From contig CACETY010000011.1 in the NCBI GenBank assembly GCA_902562645.1, forward strand, positions 1-36,599: DNA of 36,599 nt, read 5' to 3'. A program made the translations under genes and the position numbers. The notes under the pieces are model-generated. The model saw nothing but the letters and a program-made list of their open reading frames with translations, was not told the origin of the DNA and did not search any database. Source of the stretch: an uncultured Pelagibacteraceae bacterium (GTDB taxonomy: Bacteria; Pseudomonadota; Alphaproteobacteria; Pelagibacterales; Pelagibacteraceae). The stretch's first letter is position 1; each line of letters begins with the position of its first letter. Below, in pieces: positions 8,832 through 16,881 of this stretch.

Positions 8832-9788
8832 TTATGATTTTGCAAATAAATTTGTCAATTCGTAAACAATCGTAGCAGCTGCAAGAGAGGTGACTTCTGC
8901 GTGATCATATGCTGGAGCAACTTCTACAACATCTGCAGAAATTAGATTTAAACCTGACAATCCTCTTAAAACATTTACCATTTCTCTTGTTGTCATCCCT
9001 GCAATTTCAGGCGTACCTGTCCCTGGTGCAAATGCAGGATCTAATACATCTATATCAATAGATAAATACAAAGCATTATCTCCAACTCTTTTTTTTATTC
9101 TTTCTGCAATTTGTTCTGTTCCCTCAGTTTGAAATTCATCACAATGAATTATTTTAAAGCCAAAACTTTCATCATTCTTTATGTCATCCCTACTATAAAG
9201 AGGGCCACGTATCCCAACATGCATGGAGGCATCGTCTAAAAATAAATTTTCTTCACGCGCTCTTCTAAAAGGTGTTCCATGAGTATATGGTGCTCCAAAA
9301 TAAGTATCCCAAGTGTCTAAATGTGCATCAAAATGAACTAACGATACCGGTCCATTATTCTTTTTGTTAGCTGCTCTTAGCAATGGAACTGCAATGGTAT
9401 GATCCCCACCTAAACTAATTATTCCACCCACTTTATCTAATAAATCCGTAGCACCAACTTCAATTTGTTTAATTGCTTCATCAATATTAAACGGATTACA
9501 TGCAATATCTCCCGCATCTGCAACTTGCTGCACTTTGAAAGGCTCAACATCATAGCTTGGATGATAATTTGTTCTTAAATGCCTTGATGCTTGTCGTATA
9601 CTCTGTGGTCCAAATCTTGCACCAGGTCTGTAACTTGTTCCAGAGTCAAAAGGCACTCCCACAATTGCTACATCACAACTTTCTACATCTCTTAATTCAG
9701 GTAATCTGGCAAATGTCGATGGTCCTGCGTATCTGGGTACTTTTGTTCCACTTACAGGTTGGATTGGTTTTTTATTTTTATCTTTCAA
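8832..9788 (-). CDS. Ureohydrolase: agmatinase/guanidinobutyrase family
   Basis: 318 residues. All binuclear-manganese ligands of the arginase/agmatinase fold are present: His130 in GGDHT, Asp154, His156 and Asp158 in HFDAHLDTW, and Asp245 and Asp247 in SIDIDVLDPAFAPGTGTPE. The enzyme releases urea from a guanidino compound. The N-terminal VPRYAGPSTFARLPE and the central YTHGTPFRRA and GIRGPLYS motifs are seen in both agmatinases and guanidinobutyrases, so the substrate is not fixed. The start is a TTG at 9788-9786: it is the first possible start after an in-frame TAG, no internal ATG exists near the N-terminus, and it overlaps the upstream stop (TTGA). No nickel-insertion genes are adjacent, which argues against a guanidine hydrolase. 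Confidence 0.88.
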   Translation of the reverse strand: MKDKNKKPIQPVSGTKVPRYAGPSTFARLPELRDVESCDVAIVGVPFDSGTSYRPGARFGPQSIRQASRHLRTNYHPSYDVEPFKVQQVADAGDIACNPFNIDEAIKQIEVGATDLLDKVGGIISLGGDHTIAVPLLRAANKKNNGPVSLVHFDAHLDTWDTYFGAPYTHGTPFRRAREENLFLDDASMHVGIRGPLYSRDDIKNDESFGFKIIHCDEFQTEGTEQIAERIKKRVGDNALYLSIDIDVLDPAFAPGTGTPEIAGMTTREMVNVLRGLSGLNLISADVVEVAPAYDHAEVTSLAAATIVYELTNLFAKS

Positions 9789-10006
9789 TTTTTCGAGCTA
9801 TTTCTATGAATAAATTCAGCTGCTTTTTTAAAATCAATGATATTTTGTTGATGCATAGAAAGCTCTTTATTCGAATTTGAAGAAAATAGAATTATTATAA
9901 AAGCAATTATAATAGCTGCAGCATAATAAAATGGCATTTTTTTCTTCCAAGATATCAATATCTTTGTAGCGTTATCGACTTGTTTTTTTGTTGGTCTATT
10001 TGCCAT
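9785..10006 (-). CDS. Small single-pass membrane protein, unknown
   Basis: 73 residues: a basic N-terminus (MANRPTKKQVDNATKILISWKKK), one transmembrane helix at about residues 26-43 and a short polar tail. The positive-inside rule puts the N-terminus in the cytoplasm. No known family recognised. It is embedded in an operon, four bases downstream of the dehydrogenase/hydratase fusion gene and overlapping the ureohydrolase start by four bases, so it is very likely translated. It might be a membrane tether or small regulator for its neighbours, but nothing in the sequence shows that. Confidence 0.65.
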   Translation of the reverse strand: MANRPTKKQVDNATKILISWKKKMPFYYAAAIIIAFIIILFSSNSNKELSMHQQNIIDFKKAAEFIHRNSSKN

Positions 10007-10010
10007 AATT

Positions 10011-12233
10011 CTAGTTTACCAAAGGTTTACCAGTTTTCAATGTATGTTTAATTCTATCTTGAGTTTTTTCTGTCTCTATTAGTCTCATAAAAGCGTCTAA
10101 TTCTAATTTGTACAGATCATCCTCAGATAGGGTATTTTCTAAATTAGTGTCACCACCACTCAAAACTTTGGCTAACTCTTTTCCAACTTCCATTCCATGA
10201 TCAAGAATAATTTTTTCATTGTATAATTTTTCTAACATTCTTACCATTTTTTCGTAAACATTTTTTCCTGAAAGTTTGAAGGTACATTCAGTTGGAGGAG
10301 TAAAATCATTGTTATTTTTAATAATTTCTTTTGAAACTGATAATAAACTATTTCTACTCATTATTTTTTTATCCTCCGGTCTTAAGTATTTTAATGGCTC
10401 AGCTTCAATTGGAGAGGTTGCGGTTTTTGCGTAACCAATAATATCAAATACTTTAAGAGGTGCATAATCAGGATCATTTTTTGCTTCGTCGGTTTGAGAC
10501 CACCTATACAACATTTCCTTACATCCACCACCGGCTGGTATTAATCCAACCATTGTTTCTACCAGACCTACAACAATATTTGTATGAGAAGCTACAAAAT
10601 TACTTTGACATAAAACTTCAAAACCACCACCTAATGCCAAACCAGATGGAGCTGAAACAACAGGAAATTTCGAATACTTTAAATGTTTACAGGTTTCTTG
10701 GAAATATTTAACAAACTTCTCGATAGACTTTAAATCACCTTTATCTGCAAAATTCATTGTATAAGATAAGTTTACTCCAGCAGAAAACTGCATTGCCTCA
10801 TTTATAATTATAAGGGGTTTATCAGTTGCATTTTTTAAACTATCCATTGAGTCATAATCTAATGCATTAGCTTTTGTGGTAAATTCAACTATGTTAAAGT
10901 CATTAAATCTATAGATTTCAGCTGAATTGTTTTTATCTAATTTGATTGCTCTCGGCTTAATTTTTCCAAGGGTTTCTAGATCAGTATATTGTTGTCTTTC
11001 TCCATAAAAGTTTTCATCCTTACTTTTCGATAAATCCTCAAGAAACTTGTTATTTTCAAAAGCATCTATTCTCTCAAAGAAATTTTTTACTCCAATTTCT
11101 TTCAGCATTTCAAAAGGTCCTTTAGACCAGTTAAAACCTAGTCTCATTGCTTCATCGATATCATTAAATTTGTCAGTTATCCCTGGAACCAATGAAGATG
11201 AATATTTAATAATTTTTGAGATTACAGACCAGGCATATTCTCCATATTTATCTTTTCTATTGATTAAATTAACAATATCCATCTTTTCTGATCCTAAATT
11301 AAACTTATGTGATAATGAATATTCACCAGTTTCTAAATTGATACCTTCTAGAACTTTTTTACCATCAGTTTTATTCATTCTGTAAAATCCACCTTTACCT
11401 TTTCTTCCTGTGTAACCAGTTTCGATAAGTTTTTTTACAAGTGGTATTTCTTTAGCAACAACTTGAAAATCATCTGACTCAGGAAGTTCTTTTATAAAAC
11501 TTTTTAAAACATCAGCCATTAAGTCAATACCAATCAAATCATAAAGTCCAAAAACACCTGTTTTTGGTATTCCCATTGGTCGACCAAAAACTGCATCCGC
11601 TTCTTCAATTGTTAATTTCATTTTAAAAGCTTCTGTCATTGCCACTTGCATGGCATAGACACCTATCCTATTTCCTAAGAAGCCTGGCGTATCGTTACAA
11701 ATTAAAGTTCCTTTTCCTAAATCTTTTTCACAAAAATTTTTAAGTGAATTTATCTGTTCTAAATCATTATTTTCATTTTTTACAATTTCTAATAAATCCA
11801 TATACCTAACTGGATTAAAAAAGTGAGTTATACAAAAGTCTTTTTTTTCTTCATTTGAAAGTTTTTCCGAAAGTACTTTGATTGGAATAGAAGATGTATT
11901 TGAGGACACAATTGACCCTTTTTTTCTTTCTTTAAAAATTTTTTCATAAATATTATGTTTGATATCAATTCTTTCTACAACAGCTTCAACAATCCAGTCA
12001 GCCTCACTAACTTCATTAAAGTTATCATTTATGTTACCAACATTAATATTATTTATTTTTGACTTATCTATTAATAAAGGAGGTCTTGATTTTAGAATTC
12101 TTTCTCTAGCCTTTTCAGATATTTCTGTTGTTAAATCTAATAATGTTACTGGGACATTAGCATTACATAGTTGAGCAGCTATTCCGCTCCCCATCGTTCC
12201 TGAACCTATTACAACTACTTTATTAATTTTCAT
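10011..12233 (-). CDS. 3-hydroxyacyl-CoA dehydrogenase / enoyl-CoA hydratase fusion (dehydrogenase first)
   Basis: 740 residues. The N-terminus MKINKVVVIGSGTMGSGIAA is the Rossmann NAD-binding site; His137 in THFFNP and Glu149 form the dehydrogenase catalytic pair, and a second dehydrogenase C-terminal-type region follows. The C-terminal third is a crotonase domain: SGLALGGGFEVLC carries the oxyanion-hole glycines and one catalytic glutamate, and GLVETMVGLIPAGGG carries the second. This would perform the hydration and oxidation steps of beta-oxidation. The domain order is the reverse of E. coli FadB/FadJ (hydratase first), a known arrangement in many alphaproteobacteria. It is the first gene of the operon ending with the aldehyde dehydrogenase. 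The thiolase at 25309-26433 could supply the last step. Confidence 0.88.
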   Translation of the reverse strand: MKINKVVVIGSGTMGSGIAAQLCNANVPVTLLDLTTEISEKARERILKSRPPLLIDKSKINNINVGNINDNFNEVSEADWIVEAVVERIDIKHNIYEKIFKERKKGSIVSSNTSSIPIKVLSEKLSNEEKKDFCITHFFNPVRYMDLLEIVKNENNDLEQINSLKNFCEKDLGKGTLICNDTPGFLGNRIGVYAMQVAMTEAFKMKLTIEEADAVFGRPMGIPKTGVFGLYDLIGIDLMADVLKSFIKELPESDDFQVVAKEIPLVKKLIETGYTGRKGKGGFYRMNKTDGKKVLEGINLETGEYSLSHKFNLGSEKMDIVNLINRKDKYGEYAWSVISKIIKYSSSLVPGITDKFNDIDEAMRLGFNWSKGPFEMLKEIGVKNFFERIDAFENNKFLEDLSKSKDENFYGERQQYTDLETLGKIKPRAIKLDKNNSAEIYRFNDFNIVEFTTKANALDYDSMDSLKNATDKPLIIINEAMQFSAGVNLSYTMNFADKGDLKSIEKFVKYFQETCKHLKYSKFPVVSAPSGLALGGGFEVLCQSNFVASHTNIVVGLVETMVGLIPAGGGCKEMLYRWSQTDEAKNDPDYAPLKVFDIIGYAKTATSPIEAEPLKYLRPEDKKIMSRNSLLSVSKEIIKNNNDFTPPTECTFKLSGKNVYEKMVRMLEKLYNEKIILDHGMEVGKELAKVLSGGDTNLENTLSEDDLYKLELDAFMRLIETEKTQDRIKHTLKTGKPLVN

Positions 12234-12304
12234 AATGAGAATAAATGCTTATAGTAAAAAACTACTTTAAGAGCAACTTAAAGCCGTTAAATAGCTCTAA
12301 AAAA

Positions 12305-12868
12305 TTATCTAATAAATTTTGTAATTGAAGGAATAATTGCAACGGCAAGTGAAATTTTAAACAATTCACTTGGTAAAAAAGGATATAAACCACCAGCAAG
12401 TGCCTTGTCATATCCAATAACTGAGCCTAAATAACCTACCCCAACTATAAAAATAATTGAAGTTGCAATTAGTAGTGAAATTAAACTTTTAAAGTATGAG
12501 TCATTAAAATTCCTTTCAGCTAAATAACCGATAACCCCTGCTGCGATTGTCATTCCATAAAGATATCCTGCAGTGGGTCCAGTTAGATAAAGTAATCCTC
12601 CTCCTTTAGCAAAAACTGGGAGTCCAATAGCTCCCTCGAATAAGTAAAGTAAAAGTGTTAAGAAAGCTAATTTAGAACCATACATCATTCCAATTATAAA
12701 TACTGCAAACGTTTGCATAGTCATTGGTACTGGCCAGAATGGTACTTGTACTTTTGATGAAAATGCTAAAATTAATGTACCAAACAACATTAAAGAAATA
12801 TTTTGAAAAAAGGAATTTATTCTATAATCTGAAAGTAAATTTTTTATTAATGTAGAATTATTTTTCAT
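12305..12868 (-). CDS. bioY: BioY biotin-uptake protein (ECF S component)
   Basis: 187 residues with about six transmembrane helices. Family motifs are clear: the segment VQVPFWPVPMTMQTFAV near residues 40-56, YLFEGAIGLPVFAKGGG near 75-91, and the TGPTAGYLYG motif near 96-105. BioY binds biotin in the membrane and imports it, alone or with the BioM/BioN energising module. No BioM or BioN and no biotin-synthesis genes are in the window, so it appears as a solitary BioY. It is separated from the downstream dehydrogenase fusion by 71 bp and from the upstream ABC-transporter operon by 52 bp, so it may have its own promoter. Confidence 0.9.
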   Translation of the reverse strand: MKNNSTLIKNLLSDYRINSFFQNISLMLFGTLILAFSSKVQVPFWPVPMTMQTFAVFIIGMMYGSKLAFLTLLLYLFEGAIGLPVFAKGGGLLYLTGPTAGYLYGMTIAAGVIGYLAERNFNDSYFKSLISLLIATSIIFIVGVGYLGSVIGYDKALAGGLYPFLPSELFKISLAVAIIPSITKFIR

Positions 12869-12920
12869 ACATTATTATTTAAGCACAAATAAATAAATTT
12901 TAAAATAATAATTTAATCTT

Positions 12921-14945
12921 TTAAAATTGTTCTTTTTGTAATTCTTTTATAGGTATATGACATCTGATAGCGTTACCACTATCTGTTAATTGCCATGGTG
13001 GTATTTCTTTCTTACAAATATCTCCAACAATTCTGGAGCATCTGCCTTGAAAACTACACCCTTTTTCAGGAGGTCTTTCCTCAACAATATCCTCAGCAAC
13101 TAATTTAGGTTTTATATCTGGATCTGGTTCTAAAACAGCACCCAGCAAAACTTCTGTATAAGGGTGAGATGGAAACTTATAAACATCATTTGAGGGTCCA
13201 ACTTCACAAAGCCTTCCTTGATAAAGAACTGCTACTCTATCACTAATTGCTCTTACAACTGCTAAATCGTGTGACACAAATATGTAAGTAGTTCCAAAGT
13301 CTTCTTTCAGTTGTTGCAATAAGTTTAATACAGCAGCTTGCACAGAAACATCTAAAGCAGACGTTACCTCATCACATAAAATGATATCTGGTTTAGCAGC
13401 AAAAGCTCTTGCAACAGCCACTCTTTGTTTTTCACCACCAGATAGTTGTCTTGGGTATCTAGACGTATAAAATTCTCCAAGTCTTACTTTTTGAAGTAGA
13501 TCTATAATATTTTTTTTTAATTCTTCACCTTTTAAACCAAAATATAATTTTAATGGTTGTGCAATAATTTCCTCTACCGTGTGGTTTGGATTCAAAGACT
13601 CATCTGGATTTTGAAATATTAATTGAATAATTCTTAAATCATTGGGATCTCTTTCTTTCAAATTAGACGATAAATTTCTATTTTCATCAAACCTTATTAA
13701 ACCATCTTTGGTTCTAAGTAGTCCAGCAATAGATTTTAGGATAGTTGATTTTCCACTTCCTGACTCTCCTACTAAAGCTATTGTCTCTCCTTTTTTAATA
13801 TTAATATTTATATCTTTAACTGTAGGGTTATCATCAGAAATTCTATTGAAAATTTGATCTAAAAGTTTTTGTTTAGCGTAACTAATAGATACTTCTGATA
13901 AATTTAATATTTCTTTATCTTGTGATTTATTCTTAATTTTATTAACAGTTTGACTAGCTTGACTCTCGTTCACAAGTTTTTCATAATTAAAACATCTAAC
14001 ACTAGTATTTAAATCTTTTAAAAATTCTAATTTAGGGGAATTATTTTTACAATTTTCATCCGAAAAGTTACATCTATCAAAAAAACTACATCCACTTTGA
14101 ATTATACCCGGTTGAGGTTGACTACCAGGCATCGACTCTGGAAGACCAGCTAAAGATAATTTTGGTATAGATTTAAGCAATCCGTGGGTATAAGGATGAA
14201 TTGGTCTTTTAAGGATATCTCTTGATGGACCTTCTAAAACGATTTCTCCTGAATACATAACAATAATTCTGTCACTCACTTGAGCAATGGCCCCTAAGTC
14301 ATGACTTACATAAACCATCGATGTTCCAGTATCTTTTGCAATAAAATTTAGAAGTTCCAAAACATGAGCTTGTGTTGTTACATCCAATCCTGTTGTGGGT
14401 TCGTCTAAAAGAAGTAAGTCTGGTGTTCCAGCTAATGCCATGGCAACAGCGACTCTCTGTTGTTGACCTCCTGAGAGTTCATGAGGGTATCTTAAAGCAA
14501 TCGTCTCTGGTGAAGGAAGTCTAACTTTGTTTAACAACTCAGAAATTTTTTTTTCTCTTTCTTTTTCATCTAAATCTGAGTGCAATTGTAGAGCTTCATC
14601 AATTTGATAACCTATCTTTAAGTTTGGTGTCAATGCTTGGCCTGCATTTTGTGGAATCATTGCTATTTTTCTACCTCTGATTTTTTCTAAATCTTTACTT
14701 TTCATTTTTAATAGATTTGACGAGTTGAACTGACATTCTCCTCCAATAGTATAAAGTCCATGCTTAACATATCCCATCATTGCTAATGCTAATGTGCTTT
14801 TTCCTGAACCAGATTCCCCTACTATTCCAACTGTTTCACCCTTTTTGATATTTGTGCTTATATTTTTTAAAATTAAGATTTCTTCACCTTTTTTACTTCT
14901 AAATCCAATAGATAAGTTTTTTACTTTTTGAATTATATCAGTCAT
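12921..14945 (-). CDS. Double-ATPase subunit of a dipeptide/oligopeptide-type ABC transporter
   Basis: 674 residues holding two complete nucleotide-binding domains, equal to a DppD-DppF fusion (GsiA-like). First domain: Walker A GESGSGKS at 43-50, signature LSGGQ at 158-162, Walker B ending Asp182-Glu183. Second domain: Walker A at 394-401, signature LSGGE at 502-506, Asp526-Glu527. Each domain ends in the oligopeptide-type C-terminal extension with a cysteine cluster (Cys287, Cys293, Cys300, Cys319 in the first; a matching set near the C-terminus), which in related proteins can hold an iron-sulfur cluster. It follows the permease gene by two bases and ends the operon. Solute import is energised at the inner membrane; the solute is not identifiable from this subunit. 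Confidence 0.93.
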   Translation of the reverse strand: MTDIIQKVKNLSIGFRSKKGEEILILKNISTNIKKGETVGIVGESGSGKSTLALAMMGYVKHGLYTIGGECQFNSSNLLKMKSKDLEKIRGRKIAMIPQNAGQALTPNLKIGYQIDEALQLHSDLDEKEREKKISELLNKVRLPSPETIALRYPHELSGGQQQRVAVAMALAGTPDLLLLDEPTTGLDVTTQAHVLELLNFIAKDTGTSMVYVSHDLGAIAQVSDRIIVMYSGEIVLEGPSRDILKRPIHPYTHGLLKSIPKLSLAGLPESMPGSQPQPGIIQSGCSFFDRCNFSDENCKNNSPKLEFLKDLNTSVRCFNYEKLVNESQASQTVNKIKNKSQDKEILNLSEVSISYAKQKLLDQIFNRISDDNPTVKDININIKKGETIALVGESGSGKSTILKSIAGLLRTKDGLIRFDENRNLSSNLKERDPNDLRIIQLIFQNPDESLNPNHTVEEIIAQPLKLYFGLKGEELKKNIIDLLQKVRLGEFYTSRYPRQLSGGEKQRVAVARAFAAKPDIILCDEVTSALDVSVQAAVLNLLQQLKEDFGTTYIFVSHDLAVVRAISDRVAVLYQGRLCEVGPSNDVYKFPSHPYTEVLLGAVLEPDPDIKPKLVAEDIVEERPPEKGCSFQGRCSRIVGDICKKEIPPWQLTDSGNAIRCHIPIKELQKEQF

Positions 14946-14947
14946 TA

Positions 14948-15841
14948 TTAAACGGGAGCTTTAGTTGATCTATCTATGCCTAAAGCTTTAGCAAAAGCGT
15001 CTGCTGTTAAATTAATACCTATAATTAAACTACTTAATCCAACAATTGGTGCTATTACTGCCCAATAAGCGAATGACATCAACCCTCTTGCATTTGATAT
15101 CATTAATCCCCAGTCTGGAGTTGGAGGACTAACCCCAAAACCTAAAAAAGATAGAGAACTAAAACCAAGCAACATCCATGACCATCGCATTGCACCTTCA
15201 ACTAATATTGCATCTCTTACATTAGGAATTATTTCATTCCAAATAATTGAAAAATTACTATGTCCTCTCGCTTTTGCAGAGACTATAAAGTCTTTTGCGA
15301 TAACATCATGTGTTGCTGCTCTTGCAACTCTTACAATTCCTTTACCATAAAAAAATCCTAAAGCAGGTATCAATACTTCAGTAGATGTCCCTAACAAAGA
15401 TACAATTAATAACATTGCTAATATCCATGGAATAGATAAAAACGCATCTACAATTCTCATAACTACATCGTCAATTTTTCCTCCAACCAATCCACAAAAT
15501 ATTCCTAAAAGACCACCCCAAAGTAATGCTATTAAAGATCCAAAGAAAGTTATTGTGAGAGCTGTTCTTCCTCCTAAAATCGTTCTTGTAAAAACATCTC
15601 TTCCAAGGTCGTCAGTTCCAAACCAATACTCAGCTGAAGGAGCCTGAAGCATTAAGGTTGGATCTATAGCTTTAAAATCATGAGGAGCAATATAAGGGCT
15701 TATAAATGCAAGAATTATATGAAAAACTAAGATACTTAGACCGATAAGTCCAGATGGTCTTGAAGCCATTGTAATTATAATTTCAGATAATTTTGCAACA
15801 GCGCTTTTCTTTTCCTCTTTGTAAATATTATCCAATTTCAT
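14948..15841 (-). CDS. Dipeptide/oligopeptide-type ABC permease (DppC-like)
   Basis: 297 residues with about six transmembrane helices. The N-terminal OppC/DppC extension (residues 1-50) precedes HDFKAIDPTLMLQAPSAEYWFGTD, the typical periplasmic motif ending FGTDDLGRDVF. The EAA coupling loop is DFIVSAKARGHSNFSIIWNE near residues 185-205. It pairs with the DppB-like permease one base upstream. Length and motifs are normal for the family. Confidence 0.92.
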   Translation of the reverse strand: MKLDNIYKEEKKSAVAKLSEIIITMASRPSGLIGLSILVFHIILAFISPYIAPHDFKAIDPTLMLQAPSAEYWFGTDDLGRDVFTRTILGGRTALTITFFGSLIALLWGGLLGIFCGLVGGKIDDVVMRIVDAFLSIPWILAMLLIVSLLGTSTEVLIPALGFFYGKGIVRVARAATHDVIAKDFIVSAKARGHSNFSIIWNEIIPNVRDAILVEGAMRWSWMLLGFSSLSFLGFGVSPPTPDWGLMISNARGLMSFAYWAVIAPIVGLSSLIIGINLTADAFAKALGIDRSTKAPV

Positions 15842-15842
15842 A

Positions 15843-16799
15843 TTATTTTCTTATCTGTAACGTTTTTAATCTAGGGTTAAGCATTAGTGTCAATAGATCA
15901 GCTAATAAATTTATACTTACGTAGATAGATGCAAGAATTATTGCTAATGCTTGAACTGTTGGTAAATCTCTGTTTGAAATTGACTCAATTACCAGTCTTC
16001 CAAGACCAGGGTAATTAAATACAACTTCGGTTACTACAACTCCGCCTAAAAGCCATGCAATAGTTAAGGCTACGACATTAATAGCAGGTAATAATGCGTT
16101 TGGTAAAACATGTTTGAAAACCATTTTCCAATAAGGAACTCCTTTAAGAATTGCCATTTGAACATATTCGCTTGCCATTACTTGAATTACACTTGACCTT
16201 ACCATTCGAGCCATATGCGCTGTCATAATCATAGCTATAGCAACTACTGGTAAAATTATATTTGGCAGCAACTCTAAGAAAGAGACATCTGTTGGAACTA
16301 TTACTATACCAGGTAACCACTCTAACCATATTGCAATTATTAAGATTAACAAAGTAGCACTTATAAATTCTGGAATAGTCATAGCAAATATTGTTACTGT
16401 TGATATTGCAACATCAGGTAACTTATCTCTCCACAGAGCAGTAATAATTCCTAAAATTAAGGCTATTGGTATACCTATAAAAATTGCAGCTGATGCCAAT
16501 ACAAGTGAATTTTTAATTCTAGGTCCCAAAACTTCTTTGATTGGCATTTCTCCACTTAAAGAGTAACCGAAGTCTCCTTGAATAGCATTTAATGCCCACG
16601 ATACATATCTCTCATATGCTGGAACATTTAAACCAAGTCTTCTGTAACAAGCTTCTAATTGCTCACCAAAAGCTTGTCTTTCTAAATAAGTAGTGCATGC
16701 ATCCCCTGGTAAAACCTCTGTGCCTACAAACGTAATTATAGATACAATAAATAAGGTAATAAAACCTAACAAAATTCTTTTTATAATTAAAAAAAGCAT
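15843..16799 (-). CDS. Dipeptide/oligopeptide-type ABC permease (DppB-like)
   Basis: 318 residues. The first helix spans about residues 8-28, followed by the periplasmic segment with LGLNVPAYERYVSW and GDFGYSL, diagnostic of DppB/OppB. The EAA loop is EYVQMAILKGVPYWKMVFKH near residues 207-226. It forms the heterodimeric channel with the next gene. It lies 82 bp downstream of the binding-protein gene, and that gap contains a perfect hairpin which probably lowers permease expression relative to the binding protein. Confidence 0.92.
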   Translation of the reverse strand: MLFLIIKRILLGFITLFIVSIITFVGTEVLPGDACTTYLERQAFGEQLEACYRRLGLNVPAYERYVSWALNAIQGDFGYSLSGEMPIKEVLGPRIKNSLVLASAAIFIGIPIALILGIITALWRDKLPDVAISTVTIFAMTIPEFISATLLILIIAIWLEWLPGIVIVPTDVSFLELLPNIILPVVAIAMIMTAHMARMVRSSVIQVMASEYVQMAILKGVPYWKMVFKHVLPNALLPAINVVALTIAWLLGGVVVTEVVFNYPGLGRLVIESISNRDLPTVQALAIILASIYVSINLLADLLTLMLNPRLKTLQIRK

Positions 16800-16841
16800 A
16801 AGAATTTTAAATTTTAAATTATTTATTGAGAAATGAAAGAG

Positions 16842-16873
16842 GTTTTACAGGCCTACTTAAAGGCCTGTAAAAC
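16842..16873 (-). terminator. Perfect 13-bp intercistronic hairpin between binding protein and permease genes
   Basis: GTTTTACAGGCCT at 16842-16854 and its exact complement at 16861-16873 flank a six-base loop. The hairpin lies nine bases beyond the stop codon of the solute-binding-protein gene. On the transcribed strand it is followed by CTCTTTCATTTCTC, which is pyrimidine-rich but has no uninterrupted U-run, so it is more likely a partial terminator or a 3'-end stabilising structure than a full stop. This arrangement is a known way to make more binding protein than permease. Confidence 0.7.
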
Positions 16874-16881
16874 AAAATTTA

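Noticed and set aside
8832..9788. Nickel-dependent guanidine hydrolase
   Set aside because: No nickel-chaperone genes are adjacent and the motifs fit agmatinase/guanidinobutyrase equally well.
10460..10711. Plus-strand reading frame inside the dehydrogenase/hydratase gene
   Set aside because: It is an antisense shadow of a well-conserved catalytic region, with no ribosome-binding site or family resemblance.
12234..12304. Possible terminator after bioY (AGAGC at 12270-12274 and GCTCT at 12294-12298)
   Set aside because: Only a five-pair stem with a 19-base loop, and the T-run on the transcribed strand is not adjacent to it.
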